Below, in pieces: positions 43,867 through 53,491 of a DNA stretch of 64,000 nucleotides (the stretch's first letter is position 1; each line of letters opens with the position of its first letter). Below the pieces are notes generated by a model, which saw nothing but the letters and a program-made list of their open reading frames with translations, was not told where the DNA came from and made no database searches. A program made the translations under genes and the position numbers. The stretch comes from Lachnotalea sp. AF33-28. Its GTDB lineage: Bacteria; Bacillota; Clostridia; Lachnospirales; Lachnospiraceae. The stretch spans positions 167,760-231,759 of the forward strand of contig NZ_QUEE01000009.1 of assembly GCF_003477885.1 (NCBI RefSeq), given 5' to 3'.

Positions 43867-45792
43867 TTACAGCTGCTCAAGTTCCTCCACCCAGACCCGC
43901 ATGCAGGCATCGCTGGGCATCCTAAGGTCGCCGCGGGGAGAGACTGCAACGGTTCCTACCTTAGGGCCGTCCGGCAGGCAGGAGCGCTTGAACTGCTGGG
44001 TGAAGAATCTGCGGTAAAAAGTCTTCAGCCATTTTAATACCGTTTCTTTATCATACTGCCCCGCAAAAGCCAGACAGGCCATGCGGTAGATCTTGGCAGG
44101 CCTATAGCCGAAGCGCAGCATATGATAAAGATAGAAATCGTGAAGCTCGTAAGGACCTACAATGTCCTCCGTCTTCTGAGCAATTTTCCCCTCGCTGGGG
44201 GGAAGCAGCTCCGGACTCACAGGCGTATCTAGCACATCACAGAGCACTTCCGAAAGCCTGCTGTCCTGACAGGTATCCGCGAAATATCTGACCAGATGCC
44301 GCACCAGCGTTTTGGGCACAGAGGCATTGACGCCATACATGGACATGTGGTCGCCGTTATAGGTGGCCCAGCCCAAAGCCAACTCTGACATATCACCGGT
44401 GCCTACCACCAGGCCGTTGATCTGATTGGCCAGATCCATCAGAACCTGGGTGCGTTCCCTGGCCTGACTGTTCTCATAGGTGACATCCCTGTTCTCTTCC
44501 GGCTGTCCGATATCACGAAAATGCACGCGTACCGCCTCTCGGATGGGAACTTCACGCAATGTGGTTCCCAGCGTTCCGGCAAGCAGGCACGCGTTCTGAT
44601 AGGTGCGGTCGGTGGTGCCGAAGCAGGGCATGGTGACGGACCATATGCGCTCACGCGGAATATTCAGCAGATCAAAAGCACGCACGGCCACCAGCAGCGC
44701 CAGCGTGGAGTCCAGGCCGCCGGAAATGCCGATGACTGCATTGCGGCAGCCGGTATGCTCCAGACGTTTTTTCAGGCCCATGGACTGAATGGCCAGGATT
44801 TCCTCGCAGCGCTTATCCCTGTCCTGCTTTCCTTTTGGCACAAAGGGCAATGGCTCAAAACTGCGGATCAGATCAAGCTGTTCCAACTCAATATCAAATG
44901 AGATCTTACGATAATCCTTATCCGATACGGGCCCGAAGGTCGTCATGCGGCGCCGCTCGCTGTGCAGCTTTTCCAGATCTACATCCGCATATGTGATTTC
45001 GTTGCAAAAGCGCTGTGACTGCACAAGCAGCGTACCGTTCTCAGCAATCAAGTTATGCCCTGAAAATACCAGGTCGGTGCTGGATTCCCCTTCTCCCGCA
45101 CTTGCATACAGATAAGCGCAGACCAGCTTGGCGGACTGGCCGGTCACAAGGCTGGTGCGGTATACATCCTTCCCAGTATTTTCATTGCTGGCGGATGGAT
45201 TGACGATAACAGTGGCTCCGGCCAGCGCATGACGTATGCTGGGCGGAGCAGGCACCCACAGATCCTCACAGATTTCCGCAGCTACGGTCAGATCCGGTAT
45301 GGAGGCGCACTGAAACAGCATATCCGTGCCCATAGGCACCTCGTATGGCGCTTTTCCTGCGGGTGAAAACTTTATCATTACCGGCTGCTGCATGCCCGGG
45401 ACAAAATGTCTGGCCTCATAGAACTCGGAATAATTAGGGATACATGTCTTGGGCACAAGGCCCAGCAGCCTGCCTCGGCTCACGGCAGCGGCCACATTAT
45501 AGAGCTTTCCCAGATGTTCCCAGGGCAGACCTATAAAGGCAATCAGGTCCAGATTATCTGTAAATGCAATGATCTGTTCCAATGAAGCCCTCGCTTCCTC
45601 AAGCAGCGAATTCTGCAGAAACAGGTCGCCGCAGGTATACGCTGTAAGACAAAGCTCTGGAAATACCACAACCTTGGCTTTCTTCTCTGCCGCCAGGCTC
45701 AAATTTTCACATATCCTCTCCCGGTTATATACCGGATCGGCCACTTTCACTTTCGGCGTGGCCGCCGCCATTCTGATAAAGCCATTCTTCAT
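43867..45792 (-). CDS. nadE: Glutamine-dependent NAD+ synthetase
   Basis: The 641-residue enzyme amidates nicotinate adenine dinucleotide with glutamine nitrogen. The N-terminal nitrilase-type glutaminase domain shows the Glu (VVFPELCLTAYTCGD), Lys (LVPKTCIPNYSEFYEARHF) and Cys (VAAEICEDLWVP) triad. The C-terminal synthetase domain has the PP-loop GISGGLDSTLAL and GTGDMSELALGW. The length fits the two-domain, glutamine-using class. GGAGACATT precedes the start. It shares a terminator with the convergent upstream gene. Confidence 0.96.
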   Translation of the reverse strand: MKNGFIRMAAATPKVKVADPVYNRERICENLSLAAEKKAKVVVFPELCLTAYTCGDLFLQNSLLEEARASLEQIIAFTDNLDLIAFIGLPWEHLGKLYNVAAAVSRGRLLGLVPKTCIPNYSEFYEARHFVPGMQQPVMIKFSPAGKAPYEVPMGTDMLFQCASIPDLTVAAEICEDLWVPAPPSIRHALAGATVIVNPSASNENTGKDVYRTSLVTGQSAKLVCAYLYASAGEGESSTDLVFSGHNLIAENGTLLVQSQRFCNEITYADVDLEKLHSERRRMTTFGPVSDKDYRKISFDIELEQLDLIRSFEPLPFVPKGKQDRDKRCEEILAIQSMGLKKRLEHTGCRNAVIGISGGLDSTLALLVAVRAFDLLNIPRERIWSVTMPCFGTTDRTYQNACLLAGTLGTTLREVPIREAVRVHFRDIGQPEENRDVTYENSQARERTQVLMDLANQINGLVVGTGDMSELALGWATYNGDHMSMYGVNASVPKTLVRHLVRYFADTCQDSRLSEVLCDVLDTPVSPELLPPSEGKIAQKTEDIVGPYELHDFYLYHMLRFGYRPAKIYRMACLAFAGQYDKETVLKWLKTFYRRFFTQQFKRSCLPDGPKVGTVAVSPRGDLRMPSDACMRVWVEELEQL

Positions 45793-45848
45793 AATGTCTC
45801 CAATCCTGCGCCTATATTCGCATATTTATTTGATGCGCCATCATTTGA

Positions 45849-46652
45849 TTATAAAAACTTTTCAATCACATGCGCGATGCCGTCATCATCGTTACCGGCA
45901 GTGATATAATCCGCCTCCTGCTTCACGGCCTCGTTGGCATTGGCCATCGCTACGCCCAGACCAGCATAACGTATCATGGACACATCGTTGTAGCCGTCGC
46001 CGCAGCAGATCATCTGCTCCCTGGTCATACCCAGATGCTTCAAAAGCTTTCCAAGTGAATAGGCCTTGTCGATATTCTCAGGCATGATCTCCAGGAAATA
46101 CGGTTCGGAACGATATACATTAAACTGATCTCCCAGCGATTCCTTCACCATCGGTTCAACTTCAGCCAGCCGGTCCCCGTCTGCCAGCATCAGAAACTTG
46201 ACCGGAGGAAAGTAGATATATTCCAGCAGATGGACCACATATTTAACGGACATCTTATTGATTGCCGCCTCCTTCTGCACATAGATATCGCCGGGTGTTT
46301 CCGTTATAATGGACTCATTCTCATAAGTCAGCAGATTTACCTTATACTCCCTTGCCAGATCGACAACCTCGTGGATTCTTGATTCCGGAAGCGACTTTTC
46401 GAAAATCACCTCCTGATGCCTGAAGTCGATGACCTTTGCGCCGTTAAAGGACAGGATGTAACCGCCGTACCGGTCCAGCTTCAGCTCCTTCGCCAGAGGC
46501 ACAATTCCCTGTGTCGGTCTGCCCGATGCCAGCACCACGCGGATCCCCCTTTCCTGGGCCGCCATCAGCGCCTCATATGTTTTTGGTGATATCACTTTCT
46601 GTGAAGTTGTCAGAGTGCCGTCCAGATCCAGCACGATCATTCTGTACGCCAT
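45849..46652 (-). CDS. Cof-type HAD-IIB family hydrolase
   Basis: The 267-residue phosphatase has motif I MIVLDLDGTLTTS, motif II LASGRPT, motif III Lys in the C-terminal half and motif IV GDGYNDVSMIRYAGLGVAMANA. The central cap is of the C2B type. Members dephosphorylate sugar phosphates, flavin precursors or pyridoxal phosphate; the substrate cannot be read off. The ATG at 46652 (MAYRMIVL) is preferred over the one nine codons upstream because GGGGGAAG precedes it. Confidence 0.92.
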   Translation of the reverse strand: MAYRMIVLDLDGTLTTSQKVISPKTYEALMAAQERGIRVVLASGRPTQGIVPLAKELKLDRYGGYILSFNGAKVIDFRHQEVIFEKSLPESRIHEVVDLAREYKVNLLTYENESIITETPGDIYVQKEAAINKMSVKYVVHLLEYIYFPPVKFLMLADGDRLAEVEPMVKESLGDQFNVYRSEPYFLEIMPENIDKAYSLGKLLKHLGMTREQMICCGDGYNDVSMIRYAGLGVAMANANEAVKQEADYITAGNDDDGIAHVIEKFL

Positions 46653-46726
46653 ATTCTTCCCCCATATGCCACCTGCCATGCAGATTTATTACTTAACATA
46701 TTAATTATCCGTCTTTCATACACATA

Positions 46727-46768
46727 AGGGACAGACCCTGTTCCGTCAGGAACAAGGGGCCTGTCCCT
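46727..46768. terminator. Strong hairpin between the peptidase and HAD genes
   Basis: AGGGACAG-CCC-GTTCC pairs with GGAAC-GGG-CTGTCCCT across a four-base loop. It lies downstream of the SH3/C39-like gene on the minus strand. The T-run is weak, so it may be a repetitive palindrome acting as a terminator. Confidence 0.55.
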
Positions 46769-46864
46769 CATTATCCGGGAATTTACTCCTCCACGAGCTG
46801 CCAAACGCTCTCATTTCACAGGAAATTCAGCCAATGAAATAAAAAGCTATTCGCAAAACTCTCC

Positions 46865-47791
46865 TTATCCCGTATAGAACGCCATCTTATAAAAAACGGG
46901 ATAAGTCTCAAAAAACTGCTTTAGATTCGTACGGTTGTCCGGCAGCGGATCGTTGATTAAAAAATCCGAGGGATAAAAATTCTCCCCGTCTCCGCAGTAG
47001 CCCACAACCAGCACCCAGTGAGGGCGGCCGTTTTTCTTTTCCGATCCGACCAGCACCGGTATTCCCTCATGAAGCTTTTCAAATATCGTTTCAAGGTAAT
47101 AGGTGCTGTCCGTCGTCCAGGTATATGTCTTGGGCCAGCCCAGGTTCCCCTTTTTGTCGTACCAAAGCAGCTCTTCCATATCATCCGGATAGACCATGGT
47201 CTTTGTCAGAAAAGACTTTGACATAGCCAGACAGGTGGTCGCGCATCCGATATCCTTCATCTTGCGCTTGCTGGAGCCTAAAGTCACATCACCCCAGCGG
47301 CCGTCAGTCTGCTTGTAGGCCGGCACGTCCAGATACACATAGGGCTCCTCCGGTTCCGCTTCCGAGAGATAATCGCCATGGCAGTAACCGTTTAAGACCT
47401 CACCGGTCCTGGAATCCTCTCCCGCCACTGCGTAAAAGCCATCCACATCAGTTCCTGTGATCGTAACCTCCTGGCGGTAAACAAAATGCCCGATCACACT
47501 CGATTCCGTATTGGCCTGCTCTCTGACATTGAGCTTGCCGAATGTAGTCACCCATGCCGGGCGGTCTCCGGTATACGTTTCAGCCTCCGGCTGTGGCTCT
47601 GCCGCCTGTACCTTCAGCGGCTCTGCAGGGGCGATGCCCACCGTCTCATCCACAACATTTACTCTGGCAGGCTGAGCGGACTCCGCTTCCGCCCTGGCTC
47701 TGACCGGCGGCTTGACAAACGCCACACAGCACATCATCACAGCCAGTACGCCGATTATGATTCCCGAAATGTGTTTCTCTTCAAATTTCAT
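46865..47791 (-). CDS. SH3 domain plus C39-like (papain-fold) peptidase, exported
   Basis: The 308-residue protein has an N-terminal membrane anchor or signal (SGIIIGVLAVMMCCVAF), an Ala/Pro/Glu-rich spacer and a bacterial SH3 domain (FGKLNVREQANTESSVIGHFV). The C-terminal peptidase_C39_2 domain has active-site motifs DIGCATTCLAM (Cys), GRPHWVLVVGYC (His) and FLINDPL (Asp). It probably binds cell wall through the SH3 and cleaves an unknown peptide outside the cell. AGAGGCC precedes the start. It stands alone. Confidence 0.88.
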   Translation of the reverse strand: MKFEEKHISGIIIGVLAVMMCCVAFVKPPVRARAEAESAQPARVNVVDETVGIAPAEPLKVQAAEPQPEAETYTGDRPAWVTTFGKLNVREQANTESSVIGHFVYRQEVTITGTDVDGFYAVAGEDSRTGEVLNGYCHGDYLSEAEPEEPYVYLDVPAYKQTDGRWGDVTLGSSKRKMKDIGCATTCLAMSKSFLTKTMVYPDDMEELLWYDKKGNLGWPKTYTWTTDSTYYLETIFEKLHEGIPVLVGSEKKNGRPHWVLVVGYCGDGENFYPSDFLINDPLPDNRTNLKQFFETYPVFYKMAFYTG

Positions 47792-47947
47792 CCTTGGCCT
47801 CTTTACTCCCCGGGCAGCCCGGGTTTCTTTATGGTGCGCCGTTTAACGGAAACGCTCCCAAATAATTATCACATAAAGAAGCCCGGAATGCAAGGGGATA
47901 AGAGGAAAAATATTAAGTAATTGTTACAGATGTATGACAGTATTTAA

Positions 47948-50482
47948 CTATCTGTTTTCATTGATATAGATCTGTACGCGGCTCTGGATGATATCCGCCA
48001 CCTCATTGACGGATTTCTGGCCTTCAAAGTATGCGGCACTCTCCTCATTGATGATGTTTAACAGTTGCTGGTCATAGTTCATTACCTGATCCAGCGACTT
48101 GATGAAGTTAATCACCACATCCACCTCTTCCCTGGTCATAGGGTCAATGATGATTTCCACGCCGTTAATATAGGCCGTATTGTCATATTCGATCTTATTG
48201 CCGTTTTCATCCTCATAATACGGCTTCTGCATCGCCTCTTCCCCCATGGCTTCCAGACGCTTCAGGCTGATAGGCCAGTTATATGAAATGCTGTCCTGAT
48301 ATTCGTCCGTCAGATAATAGCGCAGGAACTCCCATGCTCCATCCTTATTCTTGGATTTGGAAGAGATAGCGAAGCTTAAATCAGCAGAAATAGCCGAACC
48401 CTGTTTGTTATCCGAAGGGAAACCGATCAGGGTGATATCCTCACCGAAAGTGGCTTTTTTCAGGCTGTTATAGGTATTGAAATCATACAGCCCTGTGATC
48501 TGCGCCACCGCCCGGCCGTCACGGAACATAGTATCATAGCCCTGCCAGTAATCGTCACCGTACATATCTTCGGTGTATTCCTTCGGGAACTCATTGGCAA
48601 ATTCCAGCAGCTGTTTGAAACTGTCGGAATTGAATGTGCATTTTCCTGTGGACCAGTCTATGAACTGATCGCCAGCCATGCCCACCGCATAATACAGGAT
48701 CGTCTCCCGCAATGTGCTGGGGAACGCTTCCGTCCCTTCCGGCTTAGTGGCCATCAGTGCCTTCAGATCCTGCAGCGTCCAGCCGGGCTCCGGCCCTACA
48801 TCCGATGTCTTGGCCACCGCGGTCTGTATGCCGAAGCTAGGCACCAGCTGATAGAGCTTGCCGTCAACAGAGAAGGCCTCCAATATATTGGGAAGGTAGT
48901 CTGCGCGTTCTAAATCCGGGTCTTTATCAATAAATGGATAGAGATCTTCAAATAATCCTTTGGCAACATAACTGTTCACCGGCAGTTGGCTGTTAAGCAC
49001 TAGAATATCCGGCACGTTGCCCGACACAATGTCTGTATTCAGCTTGTTCACGCCAGCCTGCCAATCCTCTTCTGTATTATAGGAGGAATAATCCGTCAGG
49101 CGCACGCGGTATAGATCGCTCGCCTTGTTGAACGACACAATTCTTCTCTTGACATTGTAGTCCACATAAGTGCAGCCCAGCGTGATGATTGTTTTATCCT
49201 TAATTTCGCTGGGATCCACCTTCGTATATTTTACGAGAACAGTTTTCATGCTCTCTTCATCGTATCTGGTGCCAATCATCTCGGTTTCGCTGATGCCGAT
49301 CAGATTGTTCAGATTGTCTCCGGTCAGATCGGAATCCACATAGTTAAAAATCTCGTTAATATTTTCTTCGCCGAAATTATACCCGTAGACCGCCTGGCTG
49401 TCCCTTAAAAACACATCGTAGCCGTATCCGGGGGATATATTGTAGTTAAAGGAAGAACCCGGCAGCGTATAGCTATCCGTCAGTGACTTTGTATTCAGAT
49501 CCAATTTCTGAATGAACTGGCTTTCTCCCCAGCCGCTCACCAATATGGTTCCATCCTGCTTGGTAAATATCTGGTTGATATATTTGCCCTCGCCCAGATC
49601 CACGGAGGTGTTTGGAGTCCCATCCGTATTATATACAAGAATTTTCTGGTCAGCGGTGATTAACAGGCGGTTCTGGCTGTCACAGAACATGCCTCCGACA
49701 TACTCCATTCCCTCTTCCGCCAGATCCTTGCTCCAGCCCTCATTGCCATCCATATCCCACTGCTTAAGCATGAGTTCATTTTTGTACTCTATATTTTCCG
49801 GATCGCTGTTATCCTCAATATATCTGGACAATACGCCGTATACATTGCCCTCGCTGTCACCCGTCAGATTATAGAATGAGCTGCTGCCGTCCATATTAAA
49901 GCTGAAAGACTTGATGTCGGATCCGTCCGGTTTAAAAGAACACATCACAAACTCTACCTGGTAGGAATCGTCGCCTCCCGGCAGTGCGGGCATGGTGGTA
50001 TCCGCAGGTGCATCCGCAGGCACATCCGTATCCGCCTGGGACGCTTCGTCACCAGCTGCGGTCTCATCCGCCGCAGGGCTCTCCTCACCTGCTGCAGTCT
50101 CATTTGCCGCAGAGCTCTCCTCACCGGCAGACTCTGTCGTTTCCGTCGTTTCCCCGGAACTGCCTTCGTCAGTATCCGGCGCAGCTGTCTCCGGCACCGC
50201 TATATCGCCGGAAGCTGCCCCCAGGTCATAAACTGCTCTGGGCATGATGCCTCCGCCGCTGTTCGGATACACATATCCGTATACAAAAATCCGTCCCCCG
50301 GCCTGAAACATACTGTTTATGTCCTGAAGCGGAAGATCCAGCTCCAGCACCGTCTCGCGGAACACATGCTGCTTCGCCGCTTCGGAATCCTGGCTGCCCG
50401 TCTTTTTACCGCATCCGGTACCGGAAATCACCAAGGCGAAACACAGCGCCAGGCAAAGCATCCCCTTTGTCCATCTCTTCAT
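47948..50482 (-). CDS. Lipoprotein: propeller-like region fused to extracellular solute-binding protein, copy 2
   Basis: The protein has about 844 residues. A lipoprotein signal (LCLALCFALVISGTGCGKK, lipobox Cys) is followed by an acidic low-complexity stretch with an imperfect ETAAGEESPAAD repeat. A beta-propeller-like region of about 300 residues then carries blade-like units (GDSEGNVYGVL, DSQNRLLITAD, KQDGTILVSGW). The C-terminal 420 residues are a type 1 solute-binding fold (TIITLGCTYVDYNVKRRIV, KGLFEDLYPFID, SKSKNKDGAWEFLRYYLT). It is paralogous to the first gene of the operon (55353-57599); both end QxQIYxNENR. The start MKRWTKGM has GAGGGAG nine bases upstream. It is the last gene of the operon. 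Confidence 0.85.
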   Translation of the reverse strand: MKRWTKGMLCLALCFALVISGTGCGKKTGSQDSEAAKQHVFRETVLELDLPLQDINSMFQAGGRIFVYGYVYPNSGGGIMPRAVYDLGAASGDIAVPETAAPDTDEGSSGETTETTESAGEESSAANETAAGEESPAADETAAGDEASQADTDVPADAPADTTMPALPGGDDSYQVEFVMCSFKPDGSDIKSFSFNMDGSSSFYNLTGDSEGNVYGVLSRYIEDNSDPENIEYKNELMLKQWDMDGNEGWSKDLAEEGMEYVGGMFCDSQNRLLITADQKILVYNTDGTPNTSVDLGEGKYINQIFTKQDGTILVSGWGESQFIQKLDLNTKSLTDSYTLPGSSFNYNISPGYGYDVFLRDSQAVYGYNFGEENINEIFNYVDSDLTGDNLNNLIGISETEMIGTRYDEESMKTVLVKYTKVDPSEIKDKTIITLGCTYVDYNVKRRIVSFNKASDLYRVRLTDYSSYNTEEDWQAGVNKLNTDIVSGNVPDILVLNSQLPVNSYVAKGLFEDLYPFIDKDPDLERADYLPNILEAFSVDGKLYQLVPSFGIQTAVAKTSDVGPEPGWTLQDLKALMATKPEGTEAFPSTLRETILYYAVGMAGDQFIDWSTGKCTFNSDSFKQLLEFANEFPKEYTEDMYGDDYWQGYDTMFRDGRAVAQITGLYDFNTYNSLKKATFGEDITLIGFPSDNKQGSAISADLSFAISSKSKNKDGAWEFLRYYLTDEYQDSISYNWPISLKRLEAMGEEAMQKPYYEDENGNKIEYDNTAYINGVEIIIDPMTREEVDVVINFIKSLDQVMNYDQQLLNIINEESAAYFEGQKSVNEVADIIQSRVQIYINENR

Positions 50483-50504
50483 TTTCATAGTCTCCCTCAT
50501 TTCT

Positions 50505-51614
50505 CTACTGCGCATTCGCATGCTTTTTCTTTTTTTCCTTTTTAGGCGTTTGCGCGCGTTTTAACCTGCGCCGTTCCATCCAATCCTCGAACCGGTCACG
50601 CAGATCGGCGAAGCGCCACCTGCGGTGCCTCCACATGCTTACCAGCAGTATCACCAGCAGGACTGCCGGTATCAGCAGGAACAATATCCTAAGCACCAGC
50701 ACCATGGCCAGGATGTCCTCCCAGCCTCTGGCAATATTCTCCCAATACGGGTAAACAATCGCCTTCTCATTCATGGAGCGGTAGCTGAAGTCCTTCAGCA
50801 CGGTGAGCAGGGAGAGCAGAGTAAATCTCTTTGAATTTTCCACAGCTTCCAGTTCCGCCTCGTCCACTCCTATGTTTTTGCGCACCGCGGACAGGGCAAA
50901 CGCGGATATCGGGTTGGGCATCACGACTTCATATGCGCTTATATTCTGGCTGTTTCCATATCTGGTCAGGGAATCATAGGACAGATATACCGTGCTCTCC
51001 CCATTCCCGGCCATTTTATTCATTTTGCTTTCTTCACGCCGGATCACGCCGGATACAATATGGGGCACATTTCCGATCATCACCTGCATGCCTTCCACAT
51101 CATAGGAACCGAACAGCTGCCATGCGCTGTCCTGGTCCAGGATGATATGATCCTGCATCAGGTCGCTGCCGGAGAAATAGGAGCCCGACAGCAGTTCCAG
51201 GGGATGGAACAAGAAGAAGTCTCCTCCCACCCCAATTGCATTCACTTCCACCTTGGACTGCTGTCCCTGTACTGTGACCTTGCCTCTGGCGCTGTATGAG
51301 TCCACCCACAGCCTGGCCTTTTCATTGGGCGGCGTGACGGACACCTCTGTCAGCGCCGCATCCAATGAATGCTCCAGGGCGGCGATGCCTTCCGGAGTCA
51401 GGCCGGCATCCGCCGATAAGAAGCAGCTGACCTGCGCCACACCGCCCTCATCGGACCATCTTCCGGCCATCTGCTGGTCGGTCAGCGATCGCACCACATG
51501 GCCGGACCAGACAGTAAGCCCTGTAAACAGGAGAAAGGATATCAGCCCCAAAAGGCCAAGCCATGCCTGCTTTCTGGTAATCCGCGACGTGAGGTTATTT
51601 AAAAACCTTCTCAT
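50505..51614 (-). CDS. MacB-like periplasmic core domain protein with two membrane anchors
   Basis: The 369-residue protein has one N-terminal membrane helix (LGLLGLISFLLFTGLTVWSG). An extracytoplasmic domain of about 230 residues resembles the MacB periplasmic core domain (PLELLSGSYFSGSDLMQDHIILDQDSAWQLFG). A second helix (ILAMVLVLRILFLLIPAVLLVILLVSMW) and a basic cytoplasmic tail follow. A full FtsX domain with four helices is missing, so it is not a complete MacB permease. Its coupling to an HlyD-like gene and sugar-type permeases is unusual. The starts and stops in this operon are 10-30 bases apart. Confidence 0.7.
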   Translation of the reverse strand: MRRFLNNLTSRITRKQAWLGLLGLISFLLFTGLTVWSGHVVRSLTDQQMAGRWSDEGGVAQVSCFLSADAGLTPEGIAALEHSLDAALTEVSVTPPNEKARLWVDSYSARGKVTVQGQQSKVEVNAIGVGGDFFLFHPLELLSGSYFSGSDLMQDHIILDQDSAWQLFGSYDVEGMQVMIGNVPHIVSGVIRREESKMNKMAGNGESTVYLSYDSLTRYGNSQNISAYEVVMPNPISAFALSAVRKNIGVDEAELEAVENSKRFTLLSLLTVLKDFSYRSMNEKAIVYPYWENIARGWEDILAMVLVLRILFLLIPAVLLVILLVSMWRHRRWRFADLRDRFEDWMERRRLKRAQTPKKEKKKKHANAQ

Positions 51615-51626
51615 CCATATCCTCCC

Positions 51627-53465
51627 TTAATCTGCCAGTCTGACTTGCTTGCCCGCCTCAACAGGCTTCGTAGAGGTTGTAATTACATATTCATAGCCAT
51701 ACAGCGCTGCGCTGATCGCGGACTGTGTGTCATCCTGCGCCAGCACCTCCACGTCCACTCTGGTCGCGATATAGCGGTTGCCCAGAGGGCTGCTCTTGGA
51801 TTCCACCGTCAGTATGAATTTTCCGTTGTTGTCCTCTCTGATGGCGCTGGTGGGCACGATCAGATCGTAATTCTGGCTCTTCTGTCCTACGGAAAGGCTT
51901 AAGGACTGTCCTGCCTGCACGTCTCCGCTCACATCGAACACCAGCAGCTTATTTTTGCCGGGATTTTCAGGATCCGGTTTAATGGCGGACAGGGTTGCCT
52001 TCACGTCGTTGTAATACCAGGAATTCTGCAGATCGGCTGGATCCCCCACCTTAAGGTTTTTGGCCTGTGCCTCGGTCACGCTGAAGCTGACGGTAAAGCC
52101 CTTGTCTGCCACCTGGATCACAGCCATGGCCTGCTCAGGCGTTGTGGTCTCACCGGCTACCAGATTGACCGCGGTGATGGTTCCTGCCACGGGGGCTTTG
52201 ATTACGGTGTCGGTGACCTTGCCCTTCAGTTCCTCAATCAGTTCTTTCTGTTTCTTGATCTGTTCATTCTGTGTCTCCAGCTCCAGCGTGCTGGATATCT
52301 CGGTGAGAAGCTCCGTACGGTCTTCCGTCGCATAAGTCTGTTCGTTTGTAGCGGTCTGCAGCTTTGTGTTCAGCTCCGCTTTTGTCTTATTCAGCGCGTT
52401 GATCTGGTTGGTGATATCACTGCCCTTGTTATTTAATGCCGCTGTCGCGTTATCCAGAGTTGTCTGGCAGGAATCCACATTGCTCTTGGCATTGTTATAT
52501 TCATTCTGAGCATTGCCGAGTTCGGATTTCGCATTGTTTAATTCAGAATTCTTGCTGTTTTTCTCTAAATTTTTCTTGCTGATATCGTCATCTATTTTCG
52601 CAAGCGCCGCTTTGGCTGCCTTAAGGGCTTCCTCCAGCTGCTGAATATCATTTCCGGATACAGAATCCGTAGCTGCGCTGTTAAAAGCTTCTTCTGCTTT
52701 TTTAACTTCCTCTTCCGCACGTTTTTTATCTATACCCAGGGAAGAGAGTTCCAGATCAAGTGCGGATATCGCCGAATTCGCGCTGTCCACTTTACCCTGT
52801 GCGCTGCTCACTCTCGCAGAGGCATCGCTAAGCCTGGTCTGGGCATCGGCCAGCGCTTTTTCCGCATCTGCCTTAGCCTTCTCTTCCGCCGCCGTATTCT
52901 GTGCGGCCTTATCAGCCTCCAGAAGTGCGATCTGCCTGTCAATCGATGCTATCTGATCCGTATAGCTCCTCACAGCATTCTGCGCATTTTCCAGACGCTT
53001 GTTGGCTTTCTCAATCCTCGCCTGGTTTGCGGACAGGGAATCGCTCCCGCCGCTCTCCACTTTATCAATGGCGCTGCTGGGCACATCTCCACTTAGGATC
53101 TTCTGCTCAAATGCAAGCAGCAGATCATCCAGCGCCTTCTCCGCTTCTTTTAACTCCGTGCTCTCACTGTCCTCCAACACAAACAGCGGATCGTCTTTCT
53201 GCACCTCATCGCCCTTCTTGACAGCCACGCTGGAAACGGTGCGGGTTTCTTTTATGGACACGTTATACGGCTCTCCGGCCTCCACATTTCCTGTGCCGCG
53301 GATCTTCGCCGTGATGGAACCGGATGTTACGGTCTGTGTGGCTACCTCCGGCAGCGAATAATTCATAATCGTATTGGAGAAAAAGGTGAGGATCAGCATA
53401 ATTACCAGAAACACAATCGCTGCATTTTTGATCCACTCTCTCCGCTTTTTCGTATTCTCGTTCAT
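51627..53465 (-). CDS. HlyD/RND-adaptor-like membrane fusion protein with long coiled coil
   Basis: The 612-residue protein has one N-terminal membrane helix (AAIVFLVIMLILTFFSNTI), a biotinyl/lipoyl-like half (GNVEAGEPYNVSIKETRTVSSVAVKKGDEVQKDDPLFVLED) and an Ala/Glu/Lys/Asn-rich coiled coil of about 250 residues. The second lipoyl half (VIKAPVAGTITAVNLVAGETTTPEQAMAVIQV) and beta-barrel domains follow. This is the periplasmic adaptor architecture of MacA/HlyD proteins, here in a Gram-positive. In such organisms it may link a membrane complex to the cell wall. It sits between sugar-permease genes and the MacB-like gene. Confidence 0.88.
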   Translation of the reverse strand: MNENTKKRREWIKNAAIVFLVIMLILTFFSNTIMNYSLPEVATQTVTSGSITAKIRGTGNVEAGEPYNVSIKETRTVSSVAVKKGDEVQKDDPLFVLEDSESTELKEAEKALDDLLLAFEQKILSGDVPSSAIDKVESGGSDSLSANQARIEKANKRLENAQNAVRSYTDQIASIDRQIALLEADKAAQNTAAEEKAKADAEKALADAQTRLSDASARVSSAQGKVDSANSAISALDLELSSLGIDKKRAEEEVKKAEEAFNSAATDSVSGNDIQQLEEALKAAKAALAKIDDDISKKNLEKNSKNSELNNAKSELGNAQNEYNNAKSNVDSCQTTLDNATAALNNKGSDITNQINALNKTKAELNTKLQTATNEQTYATEDRTELLTEISSTLELETQNEQIKKQKELIEELKGKVTDTVIKAPVAGTITAVNLVAGETTTPEQAMAVIQVADKGFTVSFSVTEAQAKNLKVGDPADLQNSWYYNDVKATLSAIKPDPENPGKNKLLVFDVSGDVQAGQSLSLSVGQKSQNYDLIVPTSAIREDNNGKFILTVESKSSPLGNRYIATRVDVEVLAQDDTQSAISAALYGYEYVITTSTKPVEAGKQVRLAD

Positions 53466-53491
53466 TTTCTACGGTCTTCCTTTCCTTTTTC

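Noticed and set aside
46727..46768. Riboswitch upstream of the HAD hydrolase
   Set aside because: It is a single simple hairpin with no conserved aptamer core, about 75 bases before the start; terminator or palindromic repeat is simpler.
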